This document shows, one piece after another, positions 8,472 through 16,912 of a stretch of 64,000 bases of DNA. The DNA is from Azospirillum brasilense (GTDB lineage Bacteria; Pseudomonadota; Alphaproteobacteria; Azospirillales; Azospirillaceae), in the NCBI RefSeq assembly GCF_008365405.1, contig NZ_QOKV01000005.1:1-64000 (forward strand), read 5' to 3'. Numbering within the stretch: the stretch's first letter is position 1; each line of letters begins with the position of its first letter. A model generated the notes under the pieces. It did no database searches. It was given only the letters and a program-made list of their open reading frames with translations, and was not told the DNA's origin. The position numbers and the translations under genes were made by a program.

Positions 8472-9155
8472 ATGACCTCCCGCCTCGTCACGACCCTGTT
8501 CACCGTCGCCGTCTCCGCCGCCGCGTTCGGCGCCGGGGCTGTCGCCATCCAGTCCTTCGTCGCCCCGACCTCCGCCGCGGCCACGGCGGCCCCGCCCCTG
8601 GTGGCGGAACTCGGCCCGGATGCCCTGACCCGCGGCCCCAGCGCGGTGGTCGTGGGCAACCCGCTGGGCGACGTGACGGTGATCGAGTTTTTCGACTACC
8701 AGTGCCCGGTGTGCCGCAAGGTCCACCCCTTCCTCGAGCAGCTGGTCGCCGAGGACAAGAACGTCCGGGTGATCCACAAGCACTGGCCGGTTTTCGGCGC
8801 GCCGTCGATCTACGCCGCCAGGATCGCGCTCGCCGCGCGCTGGCAGGACCGCTACGAACAGGTCCATCACGCCTTCATGAACATTCCCGGTCGCCTCGAC
8901 GAGGAGAAGATCCGCAAGGCGGCCAGCGAGGCCGGTCTCGACCTGGCACGGGCCGAGCGGGACCTGAAGGAGCGCGACGCTCAGGTGGACCAAGCCTTCA
9001 AACAGGCATCCGCGCAGGCGGCCATGCTGAAACTCCAGGGCACCCCGGGCTTCGTCATCGGCAGCTACCTCATTCCCGGCGGCCTCGATCTGAAGACGAT
9101 GAAGGAGATCGTCGTCGACGTCCGCGCCAAGAAGCGCGACGACAAGCAGGGCTGA
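8472..9155 (+). CDS. scsC: DsbA/ScsC-family periplasmic thiol-disulfide protein
   Basis: A 227-residue exported thioredoxin-fold protein. The signal peptide spans about residues 1-36. The active site is CPVC (Cys78, Cys81) within FFDYQCPVCRKVHP, typical of the ScsC/DsbA-like branch, and the cis-Pro segment is GTPGFVIG. It follows scsB by 158 bases without an intervening gene, so ScsB probably keeps it reduced. In copper-tolerance Scs systems ScsC binds Cu(I) or isomerises disulfides. A helical stretch after the active site (residues 100-190) matches the usual inserted helical domain. There is no N-terminal trimerisation helix as long as in Proteus ScsC, so it is probably monomeric. Confidence 0.85.
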   Translation: MTSRLVTTLFTVAVSAAAFGAGAVAIQSFVAPTSAAATAAPPLVAELGPDALTRGPSAVVVGNPLGDVTVIEFFDYQCPVCRKVHPFLEQLVAEDKNVRVIHKHWPVFGAPSIYAARIALAARWQDRYEQVHHAFMNIPGRLDEEKIRKAASEAGLDLARAERDLKERDAQVDQAFKQASAQAAMLKLQGTPGFVIGSYLIPGGLDLKTMKEIVVDVRAKKRDDKQG

Positions 9156-9175
9156 ACCACCGTGGAGCATCCGTC

Positions 9176-9649
9176 ATGAATCTCGCCGACAATCCGATGA
9201 GCCCGCCTCGTGTCCTGCGAGGGACCGCCGCGGCGGTCTTGACCTTCCTGGTGCTGGGAACCGTCACCGCCGTGTGGCCGAACCCCGTGTTCGTCCGCAT
9301 GACGCCGACCCAGGGGTTCGAGGTCTGGCTGCTCGCCGTCCAGGCGGTGCTGCTTGGGATCTACGTGGCCATCCGGCGACCGATGTGTCCGCCCCGCGGC
9401 GCCGGACTGGGCAGCGTTCTCTGGTTCCTGGGGATCGCCTGCCCGACTTGCAACAAGCTCCTGCTGCTGGTCTTCGGGGCGGACCTGCTGCTCGCCCACG
9501 TCGAGCCGTACCGCCTTCATCTGGCCGTGGTTGGCGCCGCCGTCACCGCGGCGGCGGTCGCCTGGGAATGGAGGCAGCGCCGCCACGCGGTGGTCTGTCC
9601 GGTCGACATGTCGGGCCACGACCTCCGGGAACGCATCAGACCTTCCTAA
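9176..9649 (+). CDS. Four-helix membrane protein with a CPTC motif
   Basis: A 157-residue protein with about four membrane helices and no family I can name. The only striking motif is ACPTCNKLLLLV near residue 92, a CxxC at the entry of a membrane helix, as expected of a quinone- or thiol-linked redox protein. A second cysteine-containing segment is RRPMCPPRG before it, and VVCPVDMSG lies near the C-terminus. It starts 20 bases after scsC, so the two are probably co-transcribed. In the paralogous module at 59-63 kb the corresponding membrane partner is a DsbB-type protein, which suggests this one recycles or oxidises ScsC. That role is inferred from position and the CxxC only. Confidence 0.7.
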   Translation: MNLADNPMSPPRVLRGTAAAVLTFLVLGTVTAVWPNPVFVRMTPTQGFEVWLLAVQAVLLGIYVAIRRPMCPPRGAGLGSVLWFLGIACPTCNKLLLLVFGADLLLAHVEPYRLHLAVVGAAVTAAAVAWEWRQRRHAVVCPVDMSGHDLRERIRPS

Positions 9650-9663
9650 TGTTTGCAGGGCAT

Positions 9664-9693
9664 GACGGCGCCGCCCCTGAGCGCGGCGCCGTC
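9664..9693 (+). terminator. Strong hairpin between cistrons
   Basis: Perfect 11-bp arms GACGGCGCCGC and GCGGCGCCGTC with an 8-base loop. No U-tract follows, so it is more likely an RNA-processing or attenuation hairpin than a complete intrinsic terminator. It separates the scsBC group from the persulfide genes. Confidence 0.5.
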
Positions 9694-9719
9694 CACCGGA
9701 ACCGACACAGGAGGGAACC

Positions 9720-10184
9720 ATGCTGCCCGCCACCGCGTCGCGCGTGGAGAACGCCACGTCCGCGGAACTCAACCGCCGCTTCGCCGCCGAGATCGAGGAG
9801 AGCGTCCGCTTCCACGCCGAGCACCCGGAAGAGATCGACCGGCGCCTAAACGAACTCGACCACGAGTGGGACATCGAGCGCACGCTCGAAGCCAACGCGG
9901 CGACGCTGGCACTGACCGGAACCGTGCTGGGCGCCTTCGTGGACCGCCGCTTCCTGGTCCTGCCCGCGGTCGTGACCGGGTTCCTGCTCCAGCACGCGCT
10001 CCAGGGCTGGTGCCCGCCGGTCCCGGTGTTCCGCCGCCTGGGCGTCCGCACCACCGCCGAGATCGACCGCGAGCGGTACGCGCTCAAGGCTCTGCGCGGC
10101 GACTTCCGGCGGCTTGACACGACGTCCCCGAACACGACCCCGCGCCAGCGCGCTGAGGCGGCGTTGGACGCCGCCGTGGCATGA
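9720..10184 (+). CDS. DUF2892 membrane protein
   Basis: A 154-residue protein. Its centre holds two short membrane helices and the signature LQGWCPPVPVFRRLGVRT of DUF2892 (the membrane part of YgaP-type rhodaneses), preceded by a charged N-terminal region (residues 1-55, FAAEIEESVRFHAEHPEEID). DUF2892 units usually accompany rhodaneses and persulfide dioxygenases, as here. The ATG at 9720 has GGAGGG four bases upstream. A second, minimal DUF2892 protein is encoded at 29522, next to an ArsR regulator. The cysteine in GWCPP is conserved in the family; whether it carries sulfur is unknown. Confidence 0.75.
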   Translation: MLPATASRVENATSAELNRRFAAEIEESVRFHAEHPEEIDRRLNELDHEWDIERTLEANAATLALTGTVLGAFVDRRFLVLPAVVTGFLLQHALQGWCPPVPVFRRLGVRTTAEIDRERYALKALRGDFRRLDTTSPNTTPRQRAEAALDAAVA

Positions 10185-10254
10185 CCCACCCGAGGTGCCC
10201 GCGGCCGGTATCGGTCCGGGCTCCCCGGCGACCCGCACACAAACGGAGCATCGC

Positions 10255-10722
10255 ATGACGGACCGCTTGAGGGTGGACGACCGCTTCACCATCGAAATGA
10301 CACCGCCGACCGCTGACCGCGTCGGGGAACTGGCCCGCGAGGGCTTCCGCTCCATCGTGAACCTGCGCACCCCCGGCGAGAAGGATGAGGTCCTGTCGCC
10401 GACCAAGGAGGGTGAGATCGCCCGGAGCCACGGCCTCGCCTACCTGAGCATCCCGGTCTCCCCTCAAGACATGAACGAGGCCACCGCCGAACGCTTCGAC
10501 CGTGAGGTCGCGGGCCTGCCGGGTCCAGTCGCCATCCATTGCGCGTCGGGGCGCCGCGCTGGTCTCTTCACCTTCATGCATGTCGCCCGCATCGAGGGCC
10601 TGTCCGGCGACGCGGCGGCGGCCAAGGCTGAGGCGATGGGCTTCCAGTTCGGGACGCCGGAGATGAAGGCGTTGTTCAAGCGCTACGTGGACGGCGGAAA
10701 GACGCAAGGAGGAGCGCCGTGA
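10255..10722 (+). CDS. Phosphatase-like sulfur-metabolism protein (TIGR01244 type)
   Basis: A 155-residue protein with the dual-specificity-phosphatase-like fold that forms the N-terminal part of Blh-type proteins. The loop HCASGRRAGLF gives the C-x5-R signature (Cys about residue 98). Family members are named beta-lactamase-hydrolase-like or TIGR01244 and occur beside persulfide dioxygenases. It overlaps the dioxygenase start by four bases (GTGA), so the two are translated together. In other bacteria the two domains are fused in one chain; here they are separate. The start at ATG 10255 begins MTDRLRVDDRFTIEM, matching the family N-terminus. Its substrate has not been settled for the family. 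Confidence 0.8.
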   Translation: MTDRLRVDDRFTIEMTPPTADRVGELAREGFRSIVNLRTPGEKDEVLSPTKEGEIARSHGLAYLSIPVSPQDMNEATAERFDREVAGLPGPVAIHCASGRRAGLFTFMHVARIEGLSGDAAAAKAEAMGFQFGTPEMKALFKRYVDGGKTQGGAP

Positions 10723-11480
10723 TCTTTCGTCAGCTGTTCGAACCGGAATCCTCGACCTACACCTACCTGTTCGGCTGCCGCGACACGGGCCAGGCGATCC
10801 TGCTCGACCCGGTGATGGAGACGGTCGAGCGCGACCTGGCGCTGATCCAGCAACTCGGCTTGCGGCTCGCCGTGACGCTCGACACGCACATTCACGCCGA
10901 TCACATCAGTTCGGCCTGTCGGCTGCGCAGCCTGACCGGCTGCAAGGTGGCCTATCCAGCGATGGACGGGCTGCCGTGCGCCGACATCGGAGTCGCCGAG
11001 GACCAGCCGCTCACCATGGGCAGCCTGACCTTCAAGCCGCTCCACACCCCGGGGCACACCGACACGCACCATTGCTACCTCGTCGAACGCGGGGACACGC
11101 CGCGGGTGTTCACCGGTGACGCCTTGCTGATCGACGGCTGCGGCCGCACGGACTTTCAAAATGGAAGCACCGAGGCGCTTTACCGCTCGGTGCGCGAGAA
11201 GATCTTCTCACTGCCGGACGACACGCTCGTCTACCCCAGCCATGACTATCAGCACCGGCACGTCTCGACCGTCCTCCAGGAGCGGGAACGCAACCCGCGC
11301 TTGGGCGACGACAAGAGCCTTGAGGAGTTCGCCTCGATCATGGCGAACCTGAACCTGCCGTACCCGAGGAAGATCGACGTCGCGGTCCCTGCGAACAGCC
11401 TGTGCGGCGACTGCCCCGATGATGCGCCCGAGGCGCTGCACCGCATCGGCGACAAGTCCTTCCAGGGCGTGCCCGCATAG
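10719..11480 (+). CDS. ETHE1-like persulfide dioxygenase
   Basis: A 253-residue metallo-beta-lactamase-fold enzyme that oxidises glutathione persulfide to sulfite. The metal motif is THIHADH (His57, His59, Asp61, His62), with TPGHTDTH as the next ligand segment and the aspartate in FTGDALLIDGCGRTDFQ. That last motif, with the arginine and aspartate, is typical of ETHE1-type dioxygenases rather than glyoxalase II. The start is GTG at 10719, overlapping the previous stop. It would process persulfide released by the thiol enzymes upstream or by the SQR at 27755. A second enzyme of a different subtype lies at 37060. Confidence 0.9.
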   Translation: MIFRQLFEPESSTYTYLFGCRDTGQAILLDPVMETVERDLALIQQLGLRLAVTLDTHIHADHISSACRLRSLTGCKVAYPAMDGLPCADIGVAEDQPLTMGSLTFKPLHTPGHTDTHHCYLVERGDTPRVFTGDALLIDGCGRTDFQNGSTEALYRSVREKIFSLPDDTLVYPSHDYQHRHVSTVLQERERNPRLGDDKSLEEFASIMANLNLPYPRKIDVAVPANSLCGDCPDDAPEALHRIGDKSFQGVPA

Positions 11481-11646
11481 TCCGTCGGAAGCGCCCGCGA
11501 TGTCGTCCTGCACGGGGCGGTTCTCCCGACCGGCCACCTGACTCGGCTGCGGGCTGGGCGATTTCACCCTGCCTCTCCGGGGCGTGCGGAAGGTGCGTTC
11601 CATGCAGCCCCGGAGCCTCGACTTTCCACTTTTCAAGGACCGGACC

Positions 11647-12426
11647 ATGACCATACCGCATCACCGAACCGCTCTGTCCCTCGGGCTCGTGGTGGCGCTT
11701 GCCGCCTGCACCGGCACAGGAAGTGTGGCGCCGTCCGTCAGCCCGCAGGGCCGCGCCGAGAGCACGAAGACCAATGTGCTCGAGGCCGGGGCGGCAGTTC
11801 TTCAAAGAACCGCGCCGCTCGGCGGAATGGATGTTTACCTCGTCGGCTTCCATCCCATGAAGAACCAGACAAACCACCAGATGGAGGCGCACCACTTCTG
11901 CCGCCAAGTGAATGAAGACTTCGCCCAGTGCGCACTGTTCGACGGCAACACCGCGAACGCTAACCTGACGGGTGTCGAATACATCATCTCCGAGCGCCTG
12001 TTCGAGCAGTTGCCGCGGCAGGAGCACCAGTATTGGCATCCCCACAATGGTGAGATCCTGTCCGGACAGCTGGTGGCGCCGAACCTGCCCGATGTTGCCG
12101 AGCACGAGTTGATGAAGAGCAAGATGAACAGCTATGGCAAGACCTGGCACACATGGCAGTCCGAGAAGGGCACGCAACCGGGTGACAGGATGCCCTACGG
12201 CCCTCCCATGCTGGCTTGGTCGTTCAACCGTGACGGCGAGGCTCAGCCTGGGCTGGTCGAGACCCGCGATCGCGAGATGAACATGTCCACCGCGGAACGC
12301 CGTCGTGCCCGACAAGATCTCGTGCCCGCTGCCCGACCCCAGGAGGGCGTGGACACCCTCAAGGGCAGGTTCCCGCGGCCTGCTCAGGACATTCCCGGGG
12401 TGGTGGACAAGCGTGCAGCGCGGTGA
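11647..12426 (+). CDS. DUF1264 lipoprotein (OBAP-like)
   Basis: A 259-residue putative lipoprotein: the lipobox LAAC ends the signal at about residue 20. The body is a DUF1264 domain, the family of plant oil-body-associated proteins, recognisable by MEAHHFCRQVNEDFAQC, LFDGNTANANLTGVEYIIS and KMNSYGKTWHTWQ. The start ATG at 11647 follows AAGGACCGG. Bacterial members are uncharacterised. The conserved His, Cys and Asn residues suggest a ligand or metal site, but no reaction is known. It is followed by a diheme cytochrome in the same direction after about 190 bases, and preceded by a 166-base gap, so its operon membership is unclear. Confidence 0.8.
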   Translation: MTIPHHRTALSLGLVVALAACTGTGSVAPSVSPQGRAESTKTNVLEAGAAVLQRTAPLGGMDVYLVGFHPMKNQTNHQMEAHHFCRQVNEDFAQCALFDGNTANANLTGVEYIISERLFEQLPRQEHQYWHPHNGEILSGQLVAPNLPDVAEHELMKSKMNSYGKTWHTWQSEKGTQPGDRMPYGPPMLAWSFNRDGEAQPGLVETRDREMNMSTAERRRARQDLVPAARPQEGVDTLKGRFPRPAQDIPGVVDKRAAR

Positions 12427-12613
12427 TCGCACTGCGCAGGGAGAGTGGCGCGGCGTCCAGGAGCCACCCGGTGGCCACCGCCGTCGTACGGTGAGAGACG
12501 GCTGTATCTGGCTCCGGCCGCCGTGTCCTGCCTATGGCAGGGTACTATCCGGTGAGCAAACGTGCCATGCTGCCCGCTGTCGGTTGATTCCTTGCTTCTC
12601 GAAGAGACGCAGC

Positions 12614-13111
12614 ATGAGAACCGTCTTTGCGCTGCCGTTCCTGGTTTCGTTGCTCCTTCCGACGTCGCCGGGCAAGGGGACCGACCTGCACCGATTCTGG
12701 GAGCAGACCTGCGGGGATTGTCACCCCCACGCTGCCGACTGGGCCCGCCGGTTTCTGACCGTGAAGGACGGCAAGCTCCAGGGCCGCCATCACACGGACG
12801 ACCTGATCGTCTTCCTGCAACACCATCACCTGCCGCAGAACCTCGTGCAGCCGATGTACGACATGCTGCTCGCCCAGGCCAGCACGGGACCGCGCTTCAA
12901 GGAACGGTGCGGCCGCTGCCACGAGTCCGCCGCCGATCTGGCCCGGGAATCGCTGGTGGTCCGGGACGGCGTGCTGCACGGGCGGGAGAGCGGTCGTCCG
13001 GTGGCTGAGTTCCTGCCCCGCCATGCCAAACTTGGCCTGACACCGGAGGACGTGACCTTCTTCACCGACCTGCTGACGCGCGTCGAACGGGAGGTCCATT
13101 CCGGCGGCTAA
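12614..13111 (+). CDS. Small diheme c-type cytochrome
   Basis: A 165-residue exported protein with two c-type heme sites, CGDCH near residue 37 and CGRCH near residue 98, each followed by a similar stretch (RRFLTVKDGKLQGRHHTDD and RESLVVRDGVLHGRESGRP). The protein therefore looks like an internal duplication of a one-heme unit of about 60 residues. A signal peptide spans the first 20 residues. No clear distal methionine pattern is seen; histidines such as in FLQHHHLPQ could be ligands. It is the last gene of the plus-strand group and converges on the MCP gene. Electron partners are unknown. Confidence 0.75.
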   Translation: MRTVFALPFLVSLLLPTSPGKGTDLHRFWEQTCGDCHPHAADWARRFLTVKDGKLQGRHHTDDLIVFLQHHHLPQNLVQPMYDMLLAQASTGPRFKERCGRCHESAADLARESLVVRDGVLHGRESGRPVAEFLPRHAKLGLTPEDVTFFTDLLTRVEREVHSGG

Positions 13112-13117
13112 AAGGGT

Positions 13118-13145
13118 GGCGGAGCAACCCGGGGGCTGCTCCGCC
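13118..13145. terminator. Convergent hairpin terminator
   Basis: Perfect 9-bp arms GGCGGAGCA and TGCTCCGCC with a 10-base loop lie between two convergent genes. On the minus strand it is followed by CCCTTTTAG, a short U-run, so it can serve the MCP gene. Confidence 0.6.
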
Positions 13146-13167
13146 GAGGGGGCTGGCACGCTGCGGG

Positions 13168-14868
13168 TTATGCGGCCCGGATGGAAGCGAGAAAACGGGC
13201 GACCTGGGCATGCAACGACGCCGCCTCGCTGGAAAGTGCGGCGGCGGCGGTCCCGACCTGGTCGGCCGCCGCCTCGGTGTCGCGGGCCGCCGCCTCCACG
13301 CCGCCGATGTGTGAGGACACTTGGCTGGTGCCCTGTGCCGCCTCCTGAGTGTTGCGTGCGATCTCCCGTGTCGCCGCGCTCTGCTGCTCGACGGCGGCGG
13401 CAATGGTGGCAGAGATTTGGCTGAAGGAACGGATCGTGGTCCCGATGCTCCGGATGGCAGCGACCGTCTCGGCGCTCACCGCCTGAATGTTCTGGATCTG
13501 GGCGGTGATCTCATCCGTCGCGCGCGCCGTCGAGGCGGCGAGGTTCTTCACCTCCTGCGCCACGACGGCAAACCCCTTGCCCGCCTCCCCGGCCCGCGCC
13601 GCCTCGATGGTGGCGTTGAGCGCCAGCAGGTTGGTCTGACTGGCGATTTCGGTGATCAGATGGGCGACTTCGCCGATCCTGGCGGCGGCTGAAGACAGCC
13701 CCTCCACGGTCGTGTTGGTGCAAGCCACCTGCTGCACGGCCTCGCCCGCGACGCCGTTGGCCTGCTCAATCTGGCGGCTGATCTCGGCGATGGACGCGGT
13801 CAACTCATCCGCGGCCGCAGCGACCGTCTGCACGTTTCCAGACGCCACCTCGGAGGCGTTGGCCACCGCGGCGGTGCGCTCGTGCGTCGACTCCGCGGTG
13901 CGGTTCATAAGGTGCGCGGTCTGCTGCATCTGGTCGGCGGCGTTGGTCAGCACCTCGAGTTGCCCGGTGATGCCGTTCTCGAAGTCGACGATCAGCCCGT
14001 CTACGGTCTGGCGGCGCCGGTCCTTTAGCGCCTCCTCCTCATGCTGCTGTGCCTCCAGACGGCGCATCGCGCGGGCGTTGTCGCGGAAGATGTGGAGCGC
14101 GTGCGCCAGCGTGCCGACCTCGTCGCGGCGCCCGTCGTCGAGAGCCTCCAATTCGACCTCCAGGTCGCCACGCGACAGCCGCTCGGTCGCCGACGTCAGG
14201 CGGTTCAACGGGCGGGAGACGTGACGCTGGACGATCCAGACCAGCAGCCCCAACGACAGCGTGATGCCAAGCACCGACCCCAGCGACTGCCATAACACCG
14301 CGGCGTTGTAGACGGCCTCGCCGCTGATTTGGGCGGCCTGCATCTCCTCCTTGGCGGCCGCGACCAGCTTCTCCGCCTCGCCGGTGATCTTGAAGCGCAC
14401 GTCGCGCATCTCACCGAAGATCACCTGGAACGCCTCGTCCTTCTTGCTTTCAGCCGATAGAGCGATGGCCCGCTGCGCCAAACGGTCGTACTCGCCGGAC
14501 AGGGCTTGAATGTCCCTTGCGGGCGTTGCAATGGCAGGCGCCGGGCTGGTCGCCAATATCCGAGCTGCAAAGTCCAGCATCGCGGCGAAGCGCTGCTGAT
14601 AGCGCCCGCGGATGGTTTTCACATCCTCTGGCTTGGCTGCGAGCACGGCGTTCGATGTGGCAATCGCCGTGACGTTCAATTCGCTGTTCAGGCGCAGCGC
14701 CATCTCCAAACGTGCCGCATCGCGCTCCACCAATTGCCCGTTCCGCTTGTGCAAGGCGGACAGCGATGCCACACCGTACACCGCAATACCCACGGCGATG
14801 GCGGCCAGCAGCAGCGACGGGCCGATGATCTTGGTAACAAGGCGGGTGCGGGTGAGCGACACGGACAT
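13168..14868 (-). CDS. Methyl-accepting chemotaxis protein
   Basis: A 566-residue chemoreceptor. Membrane helix 1 is at about residues 12-32, then a four-helix-bundle periplasmic sensor (about 33-188) rich in Ala and Glu with no PAS or Cache motif. Membrane helix 2 follows at about 190-210, then a HAMP domain starting [10 protein letters not shown] and a long coiled signalling domain. The kinase-contact hairpin tip is [22 protein letters not shown]. The start is ATG 14868. Standing directly downstream of the TsdA-like cytochrome gene, it could sense a sulfur compound or redox state, but the ligand cannot be read from the sequence. A 272-base gap separates it from tsdA. Confidence 0.9.
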   Translation of the reverse strand: MSVSLTRTRLVTKIIGPSLLLAAIAVGIAVYGVASLSALHKRNGQLVERDAARLEMALRLNSELNVTAIATSNAVLAAKPEDVKTIRGRYQQRFAAMLDFAARILATSPAPAIATPARDIQALSGEYDRLAQRAIALSAESKKDEAFQVIFGEMRDVRFKITGEAEKLVAAAKEEMQAAQISGEAVYNAAVLWQSLGSVLGITLSLGLLVWIVQRHVSRPLNRLTSATERLSRGDLEVELEALDDGRRDEVGTLAHALHIFRDNARAMRRLEAQQHEEEALKDRRRQTVDGLIVDFENGITGQLEVLTNAADQMQQTAHLMNRTAESTHERTAAVANASEVASGNVQTVAAAADELTASIAEISRQIEQANGVAGEAVQQVACTNTTVEGLSSAAARIGEVAHLITEIASQTNLLALNATIEAARAGEAGKGFAVVAQEVKNLAASTARATDEITAQIQNIQAVSAETVAAIRSIGTTIRSFSQISATIAAAVEQQSAATREIARNTQEAAQGTSQVSSHIGGVEAAARDTEAAADQVGTAAAALSSEAASLHAQVARFLASIRAA

Positions 14869-15140
14869 GGGAAGCACCTTTTTGAACTCAATCAGCCGGA
14901 CGGTTGGAATACGGGCTGCACACTCTGATGTCAGTGTCGAACGCAATTGTTGCTGGTCAGTTTACATTCGACAGTATTTCAGGAATTTTGCACGCCGTTT
15001 CAACTGCTCCTGACCAGGGCTGCGGCCGACCGGTTGACGATGCTCATGCGCCCAAAAAGGCGCGCTCCTGGCATGTCTCTCAAGGGTCTGACGAAGATGG
15101 CGGGGAAGTCCGAAAACTCCCCCGCTGAATTTACTCCTGA

Positions 15141-16145
15141 TTACTGCGTCGCCTGTCGCAGTTCCTTCAGCTTCGCGCGGATCGGGTCATAGGGTCCGTA
15201 CTTGTGCTGTTCCGCCGAAAAGCCGTCCGCGAACGGCGGGAACGGCATGTCCACGGGCTTGCGCAGGCGGTTCGGGAAGTCCTTCTCCACGCCTTCCTTG
15301 TGGGGGCGCGGCTGGCTGTTGACGAAGGCGATGACGTCGTAGGCGTCCTCGTCCGACAGCACCGGCGCCTCATGGGTCGTGCCGAGCGGCATGTTGTTGT
15401 GGACGAAGGCCGCCGCGGTCAGGCCGCGGTACATGCCCGCGCCGTCGTTGTAGCTGTCCGGCCCCCACAGCGGCGGGAACTGGTAGCCCCCGGCGTCGCC
15501 AATCTGGCCCTTGCGCACGCCCTGGCCGTCCGGCTGGTGGCAGGCGGCGCAGACCTCGGCGTAGACTTGGCGGCCGCGGTCCGGGTTGGCGGCGCGCCCC
15601 GGTTCCTTGATTGCCTTGGTGCCCGCCCCCTCGATCTTCGCTCCGACCGGGATGCCGGTGGACAGCCACTTCATGTAGGCGACGAACGCCTTCATCTCCG
15701 TGCTGTCCAGCGGCAGAGCCTTGCCGTTCATGCTCCGCTGCATGCAGCCGTTGACGCGCTCCTCGATCGTGCTGATGCCGTCCTCGCGCGCCCGGTACAT
15801 CGGAAACACCGCGTGCACGCCGGTCCACGGCATAGCGTAGGGCTGGGTCCCGGCGTTCAGGTGGCAGCTTTGGCAGGCCAGGTTGTTGCCGGAGTAGCGC
15901 TTGGCCGGGTCGGCGACCTCCGGGCCCAAATGCTTGTAGGTCTCGGTCGTCAGGGCGTAGCCGTATTTGATGAGCTTGCCGAGGTCGTCGTCCTTCACCG
16001 TCGCCAGATCCGGTGGCGTCCACTTGGTCAGGTCGACGGCCTGCGACTGTGGTTCCGCAGCCTGTGCCGCGCGCGACGGCGGGTGGATGGCCGTGCCAAT
16101 GGCCAGAGCGGCCAGCGCACCAACCAGGGCGTTGATGCTCCTCAT
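15141..16145 (-). CDS. tsdA: TsdA-like diheme thiosulfate dehydrogenase
   Basis: A 334-residue periplasmic cytochrome c. A signal peptide (cleavage near residue 29) leads to two heme sites, CQSCH (Cys91-His95) and CAACH (Cys199-His203). Between them lies EERVNGCMQRSMNGKALP, characteristic of TsdA; TsdA enzymes use a cysteine as the axial ligand of the active-site heme, and Cys134 here is the natural candidate. TsdA couples two thiosulfates into tetrathionate, and some members run the reaction backwards. The ATG at 16145 has GGAGGG eight bases upstream. It lies downstream of the ttrBCA-pseudoazurin genes on the same strand, with a 246-base gap that should hold its own promoter. Confidence 0.8.
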   Translation of the reverse strand: MRSINALVGALAALAIGTAIHPPSRAAQAAEPQSQAVDLTKWTPPDLATVKDDDLGKLIKYGYALTTETYKHLGPEVADPAKRYSGNNLACQSCHLNAGTQPYAMPWTGVHAVFPMYRAREDGISTIEERVNGCMQRSMNGKALPLDSTEMKAFVAYMKWLSTGIPVGAKIEGAGTKAIKEPGRAANPDRGRQVYAEVCAACHQPDGQGVRKGQIGDAGGYQFPPLWGPDSYNDGAGMYRGLTAAAFVHNNMPLGTTHEAPVLSDEDAYDVIAFVNSQPRPHKEGVEKDFPNRLRKPVDMPFPPFADGFSAEQHKYGPYDPIRAKLKELRQATQ

Positions 16146-16391
16146 GGGTCTACCCTCCTGTAAGGTTCTTTTTTGTTTCAGCCACATGCGGCGTTTCGCC
16201 GCATCACTATCCGTTGACCGTTACATACACCCAGCCCATCTTATGAGTAAATGCTAATCTAGTACCAGTCTGTGTGCGTTACCAAGGCCCGCAGACGTTG
16301 AAGCAGGGAGGCCATGGTCTGGCCCCCCTGCTCCCGCACCGGTCGTTTCACAGGCGCTACGGACGCTTTCGCGGTGCGTCCGTCGCCCTCG

Positions 16392-16832
16392 TCACCCTTC
16401 GGCGCGCCATCTCCGGAAGAGCTTTTCGAAAACCTTCTGCGCCTCGCCGGGGTGGCGGACGGCCGCGGCGGAGACGATGTTGCGCGTGTCACCGACCACA
16501 ATCAGGCCAACCTCGCCTTGCGCGTAGTGTTCCTTGCAGCGGTAGGCGTAGACGCCCGGCTTGTCGAAGGTTACCACGAGGTCCTGTCCCGGCTGGCCGT
16601 GGAACTCGACGCCGCCCGGCGGCTGCATGCCACGGATGGACTCCACGCGGTGGCCTTCGGCCACAACGAACCGGATCGTGTCGCCCGGAGCCACCTCCAC
16701 CACGTCCTGCGAAACCCGGTGTGCCGGGCCACGCGGAAACAGGTCGACGGTGCGTTCGGCGCCCCAAGCGGACATCGTCGACAGCATAGCCCCAACCGTG
16801 GCGGCCAGCAGGTAGCGTGACAGAGGGATCAT
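16392..16832 (-). CDS. Pseudoazurin-like cupredoxin with an altered axial ligand
   Basis: A 146-residue periplasmic blue-copper-type protein. The signal peptide ends near Gly24. The body matches pseudoazurin: EGHRVESIRGMQPPGG holds the first His (His61), and YRCKEHYAQGEVG holds the Cys (Cys99) and second His (His102). Pseudoazurins have methionine eight residues after the Cys; here that position is Glu107, and the other frequent Met two residues earlier is Gln. A type-1 site without Met would have altered colour and potential. It sits between ttrA (80 bases upstream) and tsdA, so it may carry electrons for one of them. The start ATG at 16832 begins the signal peptide. Confidence 0.85.
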   Translation of the reverse strand: MIPLSRYLLAATVGAMLSTMSAWGAERTVDLFPRGPAHRVSQDVVEVAPGDTIRFVVAEGHRVESIRGMQPPGGVEFHGQPGQDLVVTFDKPGVYAYRCKEHYAQGEVGLIVVGDTRNIVSAAAVRHPGEAQKVFEKLFRRWRAEG

Positions 16833-16912
16833 CGGATGCTCCAACGTTGCCGGTCGGGCCGGGTGCTCCTGCGAGCCAAGCGGCTCAGGGCACCCGCCCC
16901 ACACGGTTGGGA

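Noticed and set aside
16259-16501. Minus-strand frame over the end of the pseudoazurin gene
   Set aside because: Low-complexity product overlapping a clear gene in another frame.
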